64,000 bases of DNA from Hymenobacter mellowenesis. Lineage in GTDB: Bacteria; Bacteroidota; Bacteroidia; Cytophagales; Hymenobacteraceae. The notes below the pieces were generated by a model. It was not told where the DNA came from and did no database searches. It was given only the letters and a program-made list of their open reading frames with translations. The position numbers and the translations under genes are program-made. Position 1 is the stretch's first letter. Every line of letters begins with the position of its first letter. This document shows, one piece after another, positions 28,530 through 37,637 of the stretch. The stretch is taken from positions 372,001-436,000 of the forward strand of contig NZ_JAUQSX010000004.1 in assembly GCF_030581005.1 (NCBI RefSeq), written 5' to 3'.

Positions 28530-29636
28530 ATGAGTGTTCCCTTTTTGTCTTTCCAGCCTCAGCACGTGCCGGCTCGTGAGGAAATTATGGCCGCCATTGG
28601 TCGCGTGTATGATTCGTACTGGTACGTACTGGGCGAGGAAGTACAAAAATTTGAGCAGGCCTATTCGGGCTACAATCAGGTGGCGCACACCGTGGGCGTG
28701 GCCAACGGACTCGATGCGCTAGTGCTGGCGCTGCGGGTGCTGGAAATCGGCCCCGGCGACGAGGTCATTGTGCCTTCCAATACCTACATCGCCACTTGGC
28801 TGGCCGTGACGCAGGTAGGCGGCACCCCGGTGCCTGTGGAGCCCGACCCCGCCACCAGCAACCTCGACCCTGCCCGCATTGCGGCGGCCATCACGCCTCG
28901 CACCCGCGCCATCATGCCGGTGCACCTCTACGGCCAAGCCTGCCGCATGACGGAAATCATGGCCCTTGCCAAGCAGCACAACCTGCACGTAGTGGAAGAC
29001 AACGCCCAGTCGCAGGGCGCGGCCTTCGATGGCGGACTCACCGGCAGCTTTGGCGCGGTGAACGGCACCAGCTTCTACCCCGGCAAAAACCTAGGCGCCT
29101 TGGGCGACGCCGGTGCCGTGACCACCAACGACGCCGACCTGGCTCAGAAAGTGCGGGTGCTCCGCAATTACGGTTCGCAGCAGAAATACTACAACGAAGT
29201 AGTGGGCTACAACTCGCGCCTCGACGAGCTGCAGGCCGCCGTGCTCGGCGTGAAACTGGATTACTTACCCGAATGGACCCGCCAGCGCCAGCAAGTAGCT
29301 GCTTGGTACGACCAGCATCTGGCCGGCATTCCGGATTTGCGCCTGCCGACGGTGGCCCCGGGCGCTACTCACGTTTACCACCTCTACGTGGTGCATACCC
29401 CGCACCGCACCGCGCTGCAGCAGCACCTCACGGCTCAAGGTATTGGCACGCTCATTCACTATCCGGTGCCGCCGCACCGGCAACAAGCCTACGCCAGCAT
29501 GCAATTGCCCGTAGGCGCGTTCCCCATTGCCGAAGAGCTGGCCGCTACCTGCCTGAGCCTGCCCATGTGGCCGGGCATGACGGAGGAGCACGTGGCCGCC
29601 GTAGCGGCAGCTATTCGCAGCTTTTCGCAGCAGTAG
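28530..29636 (+). CDS. fdtB: dTDP-3-oxo-6-deoxyhexose 3-aminotransferase, FdtB/QdtB-like
   Basis: This 368-residue member of the DegT/DnrJ/EryC1/StrS family is PLP-dependent. The N-terminal [16 protein letters not shown] and [15 protein letters not shown] are typical of sugar 3-aminotransferases (FdtB, QdtB, DesV type). The active-site lysine is Lys186 in [26 protein letters not shown] and [20 protein letters not shown] are further subfamily signatures. It aminates the C3 ketone made by FdtA, using glutamate as donor. The product, dTDP-Fuc3N or dTDP-Qui3N, would be acetylated by the GNAT enzyme just upstream. Confidence 0.88.
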   Translation: MSVPFLSFQPQHVPAREEIMAAIGRVYDSYWYVLGEEVQKFEQAYSGYNQVAHTVGVANGLDALVLALRVLEIGPGDEVIVPSNTYIATWLAVTQVGGTPVPVEPDPATSNLDPARIAAAITPRTRAIMPVHLYGQACRMTEIMALAKQHNLHVVEDNAQSQGAAFDGGLTGSFGAVNGTSFYPGKNLGALGDAGAVTTNDADLAQKVRVLRNYGSQQKYYNEVVGYNSRLDELQAAVLGVKLDYLPEWTRQRQQVAAWYDQHLAGIPDLRLPTVAPGATHVYHLYVVHTPHRTALQQHLTAQGIGTLIHYPVPPHRQQAYASMQLPVGAFPIAEELAATCLSLPMWPGMTEEHVAAVAAAIRSFSQQ

Positions 29637-29739
29637 CCCGGGGGCGGTCCTGCCACAGGGCCGCGCTGCTGCTGGACGCGGCGTATGCCCCAGCGGTAGT
29701 TTTATATGTACTCAGATAAAATAATTAGTGATTAGAATT

Positions 29740-29790
29740 GGGGATAGATAGCCGATTGTTAAAAGCAAGACGGTCCGGCTATTTATCCCC
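29740..29790. other. Hairpin in the gap between aminotransferase and glycosyltransferase genes
   Basis: GGGGATAGATAGCCG (29740-29754) pairs with CGGCTATTTATCCCC (29776-29790) with one mismatch, around a 21-base loop. There is no T-run, so it is not a classical terminator. It lies in a 186-base A/T-rich gap that probably separates two transcription units. Confidence 0.55.
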
Positions 29791-29822
29791 CGGTTCTGAG
29801 TGCTTGCCTAATATTCCGTCCC

Positions 29823-30758
29823 ATGCCCAAGCTTTCGGTTGTAATACCCTGCTACTTTAACGAAGAAAATATTCCTGTAACCGCGCGCGAGCTGGTGGCC
29901 AACGAGGCCAACTTTCCCCCTGAGGTAAGCTTTGAATACGTATTCGTGAACGACGGCTCCGGCGATAATACCCTTGGAGCCCTACAGCAGGCGCAAACTA
30001 CGTACCCGGGCAAAATTCGCATTGTGGACCTGGCGGCTAATGTAGGGTCTTACAACGCTATTGTAGCCGGCATGGCCCACGCTACCGGCGACTGTCTGGC
30101 CGTCATCACCGCCGATATGCAGGACCCGCCAGAACTGATGGTGCAGATGTACGACTATTGGAAGAAGGGCTTCAAGCTCGTCATCGGCAACCGGCAAGAC
30201 CGCGAAGAGAAGGGCCCTTCACGCTGGTTTGCCCAAACATTTCATTGGCTGATGAAGCGCTTGGCCCTGAAAAATATCCCGGACGGCGGCTTCGATTTTG
30301 TCTTCTTCGACCGTATCGTGAGCGAGGAAGTAGTGTCCTTGCGTGAGCGCAACTCCAACGTGTTCTACCTCATGGTGTGGCTGGGCTTTCCGTATGTAAA
30401 CATTCCGTATGTGCGGCGCAAGCGCGAAATTGGCACATCTCGGTGGACTCTGTCCAAAAAAATCAAGCTCCTCATCGATTCGCTACTTGCTTTTTCTTTC
30501 TTTCCGGTGCGGGCCATTTCCGTTATTGGGCTGCTGCTCGGCGCCATTGCTACGGTTTACGGCATCTACATCATCGCCCTGAAGTTCATGCGTCCAGATG
30601 AGCCCGAGGGCTGGACCGCCCTGATGGTGGTGGTGCTTTTCGTCTCAGCCTTTCAAATGGTGGCTTTGGGAATAATTGGCGAGTACGTGTGGCGAGGCTT
30701 GGATGCCGCTCGGAGCCGGCCGTTATACGTGGTAAAGGACGTGTTTGAGCAAAAATGA
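29823..30758 (+). CDS. Family 2 glycosyltransferase with C-terminal membrane anchors (DPM1/GtrB type)
   Basis: This 311-residue protein has a GT-A domain at about 1-225, with SVVIPCYFNEEN, FVNDGSGDNT and the metal-binding ITADMQDPPE. Two membrane segments follow near 232-255 and 268-292 (AISVIGLLLGAIATVYG and ALMVVVLFVSAFQMVALGIIG), then a short positively charged tail. This is the layout of polyprenyl-phosphate glycosyltransferases such as GtrB and ArnC, which load a sugar onto undecaprenyl phosphate at the inner face of the membrane. The two following polytopic proteins could be GT-C enzymes that use such a lipid-linked donor. Confidence 0.9.
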   Translation: MPKLSVVIPCYFNEENIPVTARELVANEANFPPEVSFEYVFVNDGSGDNTLGALQQAQTTYPGKIRIVDLAANVGSYNAIVAGMAHATGDCLAVITADMQDPPELMVQMYDYWKKGFKLVIGNRQDREEKGPSRWFAQTFHWLMKRLALKNIPDGGFDFVFFDRIVSEEVVSLRERNSNVFYLMVWLGFPYVNIPYVRRKREIGTSRWTLSKKIKLLIDSLLAFSFFPVRAISVIGLLLGAIATVYGIYIIALKFMRPDEPEGWTALMVVVLFVSAFQMVALGIIGEYVWRGLDAARSRPLYVVKDVFEQK

Positions 30759-30835
30759 ATGTAGTACAGTATGCCAATAGTGTGTGATTAGCAGTGCTTT
30801 GGCCAAGGATTTACTTTTGACACTTACAAGCTCTT

Positions 30836-32407
30836 ATGGCCTTACCAATACCTAATACGGTACCAAACACCTCAGTTTCTTTTTCTGATATAGTGTACCG
30901 TTCACCAATGTGGGTGTGCTTGGCATTTGCAATTGGCTTGTCACTCTGGTATATATTTCTTCCAGATATTATTCCTTTACACAATGGTTTTGCGTGGGAG
31001 GGCGAGTACTACCGTACTATTGCTATCAATCTGGATTACAACTTGTTTGTGGCTCGGGTGAATAGTTATAGCATTCAGCGCATTCTTCCGTTCGTGATAC
31101 TGCACGAATTTTTTGAGCTGTTTGGAATAACCTTTCAAGACCGTAATCTGATTCTCTGGATGCAGTTATTTAACATGCTGCTCGGAGTGATTATCGTTTA
31201 TGTGTGGCATCGCATTGCCACCATCCTGCGCTTGTCGCTGACAGCCGAATGGGTTGGGTATTTTTGCCTGCTGGCCCATTTCGCCTTCGCTAAATACGAC
31301 CTGTACATCCCGTTCACTACCGACCGCCTGAGTGCGACCATGGGGCTGCTCAGCTTATATTTCTATCTTCAAAACCGCACGTTAGCTCTGTGGTTGAATG
31401 CACTTCTATCGCTGGCAGTATGGCCTACAGCACTGGCTTATAATATTTTGTTGTTGATGGTACCCCGTCACGAGCCAATTCGGGCTACCAGTGGTAACCG
31501 CTCAATAAGTGCCTTATGGGCCTTGGGAATAGCTGGCTTGTTTGCCGGACTTTTTGTAGGTGTGCTTTATATACAGCATGTGCCTGTGCCGCCCCGTCTT
31601 ACAGCCGATGTGCACCCACTATTGCCGGTTGGTATAGTTCTGACTGCTGTTTTTCTGTTCTACACACAGTTTACGCTGGCTCAGCGCCTCCTGCCCGGTT
31701 GGACAGGCCTGTGGCCTCTCGCCAAGCATCTGCTGCGCCCTCGTCGCGAATGGCTTTATGTCATCAGTTTATTGGTCGCTTATGTAGTTCTAACCCGTGT
31801 ATTGGGCGATGCCTCCCGGCCCTATTTGCCCTTTAAAACCTTTCTGATTAATACCACTTTTGCCGTGTTGCAGCGGCCCTTGCAGTTCTTAGTATCTCAC
31901 GGCGTGTACTACGGCTTATCGGTGTTGATAATAGCCCTGTTCTGGCCGCGGGTGCTGGCCGCAGTGCAGCAATTGGGTTTGGGGTTGGGCATTATGTTCA
32001 TGGTGGTGATGGTACAAGCCATCAACAGTGAAACCCGGCAGCTGTCCAATGTGCTGCCTTTACTAGCTTTAATAGCAGCGGTAGTGGCCAATACCTTGCC
32101 CATCCGCCGCACTGCGCTGGTCTGGACGGCCGCTATTTTATTACTTATTTCTAAAATGTGGCTGCCGTTCAACTGGTTCGACCCAACTTACGGGCAGCCA
32201 GCCGATAGATTTCCCTCTTTTTCCTTCGTTCACACGGGGATAATGTTGGAGTGGCCTTTTCAAGTCTATTTCATGAATCAGGGACCTTGGATTAGCAATA
32301 AGTATCTGGTGTTACAAGGCTTAGGCCTATTGCTGACTGCCGTAGTTATCTACAAATTATTCACAAACCGACAATCCGTAAGCTTAAGCGGCAAGCAGCA
32401 ATCGTAA
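30836..32407 (+). CDS. Polytopic membrane protein of unknown function, possible GT-C transferase
   Basis: This 523-residue protein has about a dozen hydrophobic segments over its whole length. The first large extracytoplasmic loop carries an acidic motif (NGFAWEGEYYRTIA) followed by SYSIQRILPF, which resembles the catalytic loop of GT-C proteins. A shorter soluble C-terminal part contains FNWFDPTYGQPADRFPSF. The DNA is clearly more A/T-rich than the neighbouring sugar-nucleotide genes and uses more AT-ending codons, suggesting acquisition from another source. The preceding GtrB-like gene offers a polyprenyl-phosphate-sugar donor. Alternatives are a Wzy-type polymerase or a carrier protein. 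Confidence 0.55.
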   Translation: MALPIPNTVPNTSVSFSDIVYRSPMWVCLAFAIGLSLWYIFLPDIIPLHNGFAWEGEYYRTIAINLDYNLFVARVNSYSIQRILPFVILHEFFELFGITFQDRNLILWMQLFNMLLGVIIVYVWHRIATILRLSLTAEWVGYFCLLAHFAFAKYDLYIPFTTDRLSATMGLLSLYFYLQNRTLALWLNALLSLAVWPTALAYNILLLMVPRHEPIRATSGNRSISALWALGIAGLFAGLFVGVLYIQHVPVPPRLTADVHPLLPVGIVLTAVFLFYTQFTLAQRLLPGWTGLWPLAKHLLRPRREWLYVISLLVAYVVLTRVLGDASRPYLPFKTFLINTTFAVLQRPLQFLVSHGVYYGLSVLIIALFWPRVLAAVQQLGLGLGIMFMVVMVQAINSETRQLSNVLPLLALIAAVVANTLPIRRTALVWTAAILLLISKMWLPFNWFDPTYGQPADRFPSFSFVHTGIMLEWPFQVYFMNQGPWISNKYLVLQGLGLLLTAVVIYKLFTNRQSVSLSGKQQS

Positions 32408-32558
32408 ATCAGTAAGAAGAGGCTTTTTACTAGACAGCTAGTCACTTGCGTAGCCTGATGTAGAATCGAAGCGCTGTGAATTGATGTATTTATCAAGTTA
32501 ATTCTACCTGATTTCTCTGACTTGTTATCTACAGCTTCAGCTACAGTTAAATTACAAC

Positions 32559-33998
32559 ATGGTGAACTTTCAGCAAGCTTATTCTCAATCCTCTTGGTCG
32601 CTAAAAACTGCCTGGCCAATAGCGCGCTACATTTGTTTGGTATTTGTTCTCTATTTAATCTATTTGCCATTTAGTGGGTACAATGAACTGATTTGGGATG
32701 CCAAGCAGTATTGGGAAGCCGTGTCGAGATTTTTTCTCAATAAAAGTAGTTTTTCACTGTTAAACTATAATTTCATATTTCGGGGTTACATGGGGCCGTT
32801 GCTTGTTATGCCCGTCCGTGTAGTTTGTACGGTGCTGAATCTAGACCCTATGTATGGTTCCAAACTCATTGGAATGGTTTGGGCAGCTATACTTTTTGGT
32901 TTCGCTATTCCCAAGCTTTGGCAGGTCACGACCGGTGTTCAACTCATAGCCAACAGATGGTTGCTATTAACGACACTGTGCTTTGTTTTTTGGGGCGATT
33001 ACTTCAATTATTGCCTACAGGATTTCCCTGCTTTCACTATTTTACTATTGGCTCTCATCGCACTGTCAAAGCCTAAGCTGGTTTGGATAGGCTATGGTGG
33101 AGTATTGCTGGCGATGTGCATCAACATGAGGCCGATATACATGGCTAGTATTCCAGGCGTACTGGGTTGGTTTTGGTGGCAAACCCAAAGAAACGAGAAA
33201 ACAGCCGTTACAATTACTTGGTGGGCACAGTCTATCCTGGTATTTGTGCTCGGAATCATCCTCGTTCTGTTGCCCCAGATACTAATTAATTACCGCCACT
33301 TTCACCAACTCAGCCCATTTGTGTTGGTGAACACCAACCAACACCTGCCTTTTTATTTAATTCAACTCAACTGGGGCTTGGCTTATCAGCGCTACGATAC
33401 CAGTACTAATCCGCTGCATTTTGGCGCAGTATTTTATGGCGACCGCGAGGGTGTTCGAGAGTTGGCAGCCCAAACCAAAGGGTATTTTGAGAGTTACGGC
33501 GCCTTTGCTAAATACTTCCTAACCCACCCGCTGGCAGGCATTGGACACTATCTGCGGCATTTGTTCAACGGGTTGGACGTTGACTACCGCGCACCTTATC
33601 CGGCGAAAATAGTTGCCGGCCACATCACGGGCCTTCAACTGTTGAATTACAATGTGGTAACGCTGGGCATTGTGTGGCTGGCATACCAGGCCAGGAAATC
33701 ATTCCAACAGGTAAATTACAATCGGTCAGCGGTATTGTGGTTGGTGGTCGTCCTATTGATTCCGGTAGCTATAGCTATTCCTACAGCAGTAGAAGTACGC
33801 TTTTTGATACCCTTGCATTTGCTGCTATTGGCATCAGCCTCTGCCGCATTATGTTCGTTTAAGTGGCGTCAACAGACTTTGAGCACGTACTTGGCTATTG
33901 GGGCGGTTATAGTGGTTGTTACGTGGGGCGGCAGCCGATTTTCTGCCAATACACAGGCACAACTGCTATCGCCAAACACTGCCGTTACTGATTATTAA
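32559..33998 (+). CDS. Polytopic membrane protein, possible family 39-like GT-C transferase
   Basis: This 479-residue protein has about 10-11 membrane segments. After the first segment comes GYNELIWDAKQYWEAVSRF, with an Asp in the place of the GT-C catalytic acid. A loop with FWGDYFNYCLQDFPAFT and a late RFLIPLHLLLL, as in PMT-like proteins, support a glycosyltransferase or polymerase role. Its base composition is A/T-rich like the gene before it, so the two probably arrived together. The 150-base upstream gap is also A/T-rich and may carry a promoter. The sugar and acceptor are unknown. Confidence 0.55.
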   Translation: MVNFQQAYSQSSWSLKTAWPIARYICLVFVLYLIYLPFSGYNELIWDAKQYWEAVSRFFLNKSSFSLLNYNFIFRGYMGPLLVMPVRVVCTVLNLDPMYGSKLIGMVWAAILFGFAIPKLWQVTTGVQLIANRWLLLTTLCFVFWGDYFNYCLQDFPAFTILLLALIALSKPKLVWIGYGGVLLAMCINMRPIYMASIPGVLGWFWWQTQRNEKTAVTITWWAQSILVFVLGIILVLLPQILINYRHFHQLSPFVLVNTNQHLPFYLIQLNWGLAYQRYDTSTNPLHFGAVFYGDREGVRELAAQTKGYFESYGAFAKYFLTHPLAGIGHYLRHLFNGLDVDYRAPYPAKIVAGHITGLQLLNYNVVTLGIVWLAYQARKSFQQVNYNRSAVLWLVVVLLIPVAIAIPTAVEVRFLIPLHLLLLASASAALCSFKWRQQTLSTYLAIGAVIVVVTWGGSRFSANTQAQLLSPNTAVTDY

Positions 33999-34056
33999 GT
34001 CAAACAAGCTCTTTTGTCGCTGAGGACAAGGAATTCGTTCTGTAGCCGTCCGTCTC

Positions 34057-35070
34057 TTACCGTTGGATAAAGCGCTTGGTATGGTACAGCACATCGCGCA
34101 GGAACTTGCGGTCGTTCGGCACTTTGAGCAGGTAAAAGAACGCCGCGCGGTAACCCGTCCCGAACCGGCCGGCGTTGAACGCCGTGATGGCTTCCTGCTT
34201 GGTGCCAATCTCGCTGTGCGCCGCCAGATACGCCGGAATGGCCGTTGGCAACCGTTGTACCAGCGCCTGCACGGCCGCCCGCTGCGCGCCAACCGGCAAA
34301 GCCAGGAAATCTGAGTTAATCGTTTCGGCCAGCAAGGCGTCGGCGGCTACTTTTTTGTCGCCTTCCCAGTAGTGGTACACGTAGTCGATGGCCGGCTCAA
34401 TCACGTCGCGGGTTTGCAGCACCAGCGAAAAGGCAATCTGCTCCACAATGTGCCAGTGCGAGTTGGCGTACAGATAGTCAATTAGTTGATAAACATCCGG
34501 CAGGTACGCCGCCACGCTGGGGGCCAGCCCCAGCACGCCCGAGTTCCAGCATTGCTGCCGGCGCGAAAACTGCTCGGGCCCGCGCGACAGCGCAAAGGGC
34601 CGTTCTTCCAGCAGCTTGTTGAAATCGTTTACCGTCTTGCCGTTGGGCAGCGCCACCTGCGCCTGGTCGGCAAACGTGAATTCTACCGTGTGCATTAGGC
34701 TGACGCCGGGGGCAATGCGGGCCAGCAGCGGGCCGGGGTGCTGCGTGAAAAAAGTGTCCGAATCGAAAAATAACAGGTTGTCCTGCGGGAAGCGCACCAG
34801 CGTATCGCCCACCACCACGGCCTTGATGCGGTGCCGGTACCCCACCGTCCCCATCATCTCGGTTTGCTGGGCCGAGGTCAGAATAACATATTCGACCGGC
34901 AAATGCCCCAGGTACTTCGCGAAATACTCCGAGCTATCGGTGAAGAGCACAACCCGCACGTCCGGGGCATTCTCCCCGACTTGGTAGTAGCTGAAAAAAC
35001 TCAGCACGGCGAGCACCGCCCGGCGGTATTCGTTTTGGCTCCCGTAGGAGAGAAGGACAAGGTTGGTCAT
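34057..35070 (-). CDS. GT-A type glycosyltransferase (DSDTFF motif) on the opposite strand
   Basis: This 337-residue protein begins MTNLVLLSYGSQNEYRRAVL. The metal-binding DxD motif is seen in NLLFFDSDTFFTQHPGP (about 97-113), followed by CWNSGVLGLAP and a HIVEQIAFSLVLQ helix. These are features of the nucleotide-diphospho-sugar transferase superfamily near family 8. No signal peptide or membrane segment is visible, so it should act in the cytosol. It is the only minus-strand gene inside the 21-53 kb locus and faces the two A/T-rich membrane genes. The sugar is unknown. Confidence 0.75.
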   Translation of the reverse strand: MTNLVLLSYGSQNEYRRAVLAVLSFFSYYQVGENAPDVRVVLFTDSSEYFAKYLGHLPVEYVILTSAQQTEMMGTVGYRHRIKAVVVGDTLVRFPQDNLLFFDSDTFFTQHPGPLLARIAPGVSLMHTVEFTFADQAQVALPNGKTVNDFNKLLEERPFALSRGPEQFSRRQQCWNSGVLGLAPSVAAYLPDVYQLIDYLYANSHWHIVEQIAFSLVLQTRDVIEPAIDYVYHYWEGDKKVAADALLAETINSDFLALPVGAQRAAVQALVQRLPTAIPAYLAAHSEIGTKQEAITAFNAGRFGTGYRAAFFYLLKVPNDRKFLRDVLYHTKRFIQR

Positions 35071-35476
35071 GAGATAGGTTGAAGGCCCGGCGTGGGGTGG
35101 CCGCTGCGGTGCACCAGTGCACGCTGCCCGGCAAAATTACCCGGCATTTGGTACAGTGGCCGTGCCAGAGCTTGAGAGCTGGTCAGCAGCCGTGCAGAAA
35201 CAGCAGCTTGCGCCGTCCTTGCCTCTGACGAACCCGCGAACCTGCCGCCCGGCAATCTCATCAACGGAGGCGTTTGGGCAGCACCAAAAGGCTGCCAATC
35301 AAACGACTATTAAGGTCGTGATTTTGGCAACGGGCAGGTCTTTTTGGCCGCAAGGCGAAAATAGGCGAACTTTGCCCGGCCAATTGACCGGGCTTCTTCA
35401 ACTTTTTATCCCGAAAGAAGAAGCATCCGGGCTTGGCAAAGTGGCAATCCTGCCCCGCCAATAACATTCTAGCACG
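35071..35476. other. Divergent intergenic region in the polysaccharide locus
   Basis: This 406-base stretch separates the minus-strand glycosyltransferase from the following plus-strand series. It should contain both promoters. A six-base-pair hairpin (GCCCGG / CCGGGC, 35374-35393) is the only structure seen. No gene, repeat copy or clear -7/-33 pair was recognised. Confidence 0.45.
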
Positions 35477-36385
35477 TTGGACAACGCATTAAACCCGGAA
35501 ATCAGGCTTTCCTATTACATCACCACGTTTCAAAAGCTGTCCTACCTGAAGGTGGTGCTGCAGGACCTGATTGACAACCGCCAGCCCGACGAGGAAATTG
35601 TGGTGGCCGATGGCGGCAGCAAGGACGGCACCGTGGAATGGCTGGAGCAGCTTTTTGCCGAAAAGAAAATCCAGTACTACACTTCCGCGCCCGACCGCGG
35701 CGAAGCCCACGGCGTGAACCGCGCCCTTATGGCCTGCAAAGGGCAATTGCTGAAGTGGATTAACGACGACGACGTGTTTTGCTACCCGGCCATTGCCGAG
35801 TGCAAGGAGTTTTTGCTCACGCACCCGGAATACGATGTGGTGGGCGCCGACGGCTTCGACAACTACACCGGCCAGGAGCTGGAGCTGGTGACGCACCTGC
35901 CCCACTTCACCAAGTGGAAAAACGAGAAAGAGCCCTTTGGCTTCTACGGCCCCGGCCTGATGCTGCGCCGCTCGGCCCTCACGCTCATCGGCCTCACGCA
36001 CGCCCTCAGCCGCTTCGTCGACAACGAATATACTTACCGCATCACCTCGCTGCCCATCAAAATGGCTTGGTACCGCAAGCCGGTGTTCGTGCGCATCATC
36101 AACCCCGACAGCAACACGCTGAAGTTCATTAACATCAAGCGTGTGGAGCAGGGCCTGAACGATGTGTACCGCGAAATTGCCACCGGCCGCCCCGTGGCCC
36201 AGGCTAAGCGCGAGCGCATGATTAACTCCGTGAAGCGCAAAGTGTACGACCTGATTTACCGCCGCTCGTCCACCATCGTGCCCGAGAAATACGAGCTGAC
36301 GGACTTCGGCACGCTCTACGCCAAGCACCGCGCCACGCTGTACGAAGCTTACAAAACGGCCAAAGGCGAAGCCTTCCTAGCGTAG
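35477..36385 (+). CDS. Family 2 glycosyltransferase, paralogue 1 of 3
   Basis: The protein has 302 residues. The only usable start is TTG 35477, since a stop codon lies 15 bases upstream and the conserved domain begins within ten residues. The GT-A domain shows YYITTFQKLSYLK, RQPDEEIVVADGGSKDGT and the acidic INDDDVF motif. A central GFYGPGLMLRRSALTLIGL follows, and the C-terminal part is basic and helical. The stretch around the DGGSKDGT motif is very close, at both protein and DNA level, to the genes at 40443 and 41689, so the three arose by duplication. It has no membrane segment. The sugar is unknown. Confidence 0.85.
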   Translation: MDNALNPEIRLSYYITTFQKLSYLKVVLQDLIDNRQPDEEIVVADGGSKDGTVEWLEQLFAEKKIQYYTSAPDRGEAHGVNRALMACKGQLLKWINDDDVFCYPAIAECKEFLLTHPEYDVVGADGFDNYTGQELELVTHLPHFTKWKNEKEPFGFYGPGLMLRRSALTLIGLTHALSRFVDNEYTYRITSLPIKMAWYRKPVFVRIINPDSNTLKFINIKRVEQGLNDVYREIATGRPVAQAKRERMINSVKRKVYDLIYRRSSTIVPEKYELTDFGTLYAKHRATLYEAYKTAKGEAFLA

Positions 36386-36438
36386 CGGCCGAAAGCCAGT
36401 GCTTGTTCCGTTCATCTGTTTCGTCATTTTTTAGCTTC

Positions 36439-37509
36439 GTGAAAACCACTTCCATCATCAACGTGGGCCTGCTCGGCTTTGGCAGCGCCGGCCGCATCTA
36501 CCACGCGCCTTTCCTGAATGCCTACGCCGGCTACCGGCTCAGCAAAGTGCGGACCACGAGCACCAGCCCCGAGATTCATGCCCGCGAGCTGCACGGCCAC
36601 ACCCAGGTGGTGACCACCAGCGAGGCCATCTTCGACGACCCGGAGATTGACCTGGTGGTGGTGGCGGCGCCCAACAGCCTGCACCATTCGCTGGCCCGGC
36701 AGGCCCTCGAAGCCGGCAAGCACGTGGTGGTAGACAAGCCGTTCACGCTCACCGTGGCCGAAGCCGATGAGCTCATTGAGTTGGCTGCCCGCCACCAACG
36801 GGTGCTGAGTATTTATCACAACCGCCGATTCTCCAGTGACTTCCGCACCGTGCGCAAGGTGTGTGAGAGCGGCATGCTCGGCCGCATCGTGGAGTACGAA
36901 GCGCACTTCGACCGTTTTCGCAACAGCATCCGGGCCGGCTCGTGGAAAGAAGACGAAGGCCCCGGCGGCGGCATATTCTACGATATGGGCACCCACCTCA
37001 TCGACCAGGCCCTGCAGCTGTTCGGCTTGCCCGAGGCCGTGCGGGCCGATTTGCGGGTGCAGCGCACCGGCGGCCAGTCGTGCGACAGCTTCGAGGTGGT
37101 GCTGGAATACCCCAACCTGAAAGCCACGCTCAAGGGCAGCATGCTGGCCAAGGAGCCGTTTCCGCAGTTCACCGTATTCGGCGACCAGGGCACGTTCATG
37201 AAATACGGCCGCGACGTGCAGGACGACGCCCTGCGCCAGGGCGTGGTGCCGCACCTCGGCCCCGACTGGGGCCTGGAGCCCGAGAACTTCTGGGGCCGGC
37301 TCAATACCCAGGTTAATGGTTTGGAAATAAACGGCATCGTTAAAAGCGAGCTGGGCAATTTCGGCGACTTCTACCGCAACATCCACGGCGTCATCACCGC
37401 CGGGGCCGACCTGCTGGTACTGCCCGAAGAAGCCCGCGACGTCATCCGAGTCATTGAGCTGGCCGAGGAAAGCAGCCGCCAGCGCCGCACCCTTCCCTTC
37501 GAACGCTAG
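36439..37509 (+). CDS. Gfo/Idh/MocA-family oxidoreductase (IolW/YdgJ-like)
   Basis: The protein has 356 residues from GTG 36439; a TTG at 36403 would add 12 residues. The Rossmann motif VGLLGFGSAGRIYHAPFL is at the N-terminus. The family's E/D-K-P motif is present as HVVVDKPFTLTVAEADEL, then YHNRRFSSDFRTVRKV and the C-terminal active-site segment DMGTHLIDQALQLFG. The YHNRR stretch is typical of NADP-dependent scyllo-inositol-type dehydrogenases (IolW, YdgJ). Members in glycan loci can also oxidise sugar nucleotides at C3 before transamination. It sits just before a DegT aminotransferase, so either role is possible. Confidence 0.85.
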   Translation: MKTTSIINVGLLGFGSAGRIYHAPFLNAYAGYRLSKVRTTSTSPEIHARELHGHTQVVTTSEAIFDDPEIDLVVVAAPNSLHHSLARQALEAGKHVVVDKPFTLTVAEADELIELAARHQRVLSIYHNRRFSSDFRTVRKVCESGMLGRIVEYEAHFDRFRNSIRAGSWKEDEGPGGGIFYDMGTHLIDQALQLFGLPEAVRADLRVQRTGGQSCDSFEVVLEYPNLKATLKGSMLAKEPFPQFTVFGDQGTFMKYGRDVQDDALRQGVVPHLGPDWGLEPENFWGRLNTQVNGLEINGIVKSELGNFGDFYRNIHGVITAGADLLVLPEEARDVIRVIELAEESSRQRRTLPFER

Positions 37510-37606
37510 CAACGGGCTGGCGGAGCTGCCCGGCAGTTCCGCCAGCCCCAATGCCCGCCGGAAACGCTCTTATGCGCAAAGGACCGGCAGGCGAGGGCCG
37601 CTATGG

Positions 37607-37614
37607 TATCTTTG
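37607..37614 (+). promoter_or_regulatory. Putative -7 element before the DegT aminotransferase gene
   Basis: TATCTTTG matches TAnnTTTG and lies 23 bases before the ATG at 37638. A -33 TTG is not evident. Confidence 0.35.
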
Positions 37615-37637
37615 TGCCCTCCATTCACGAATGTTTC

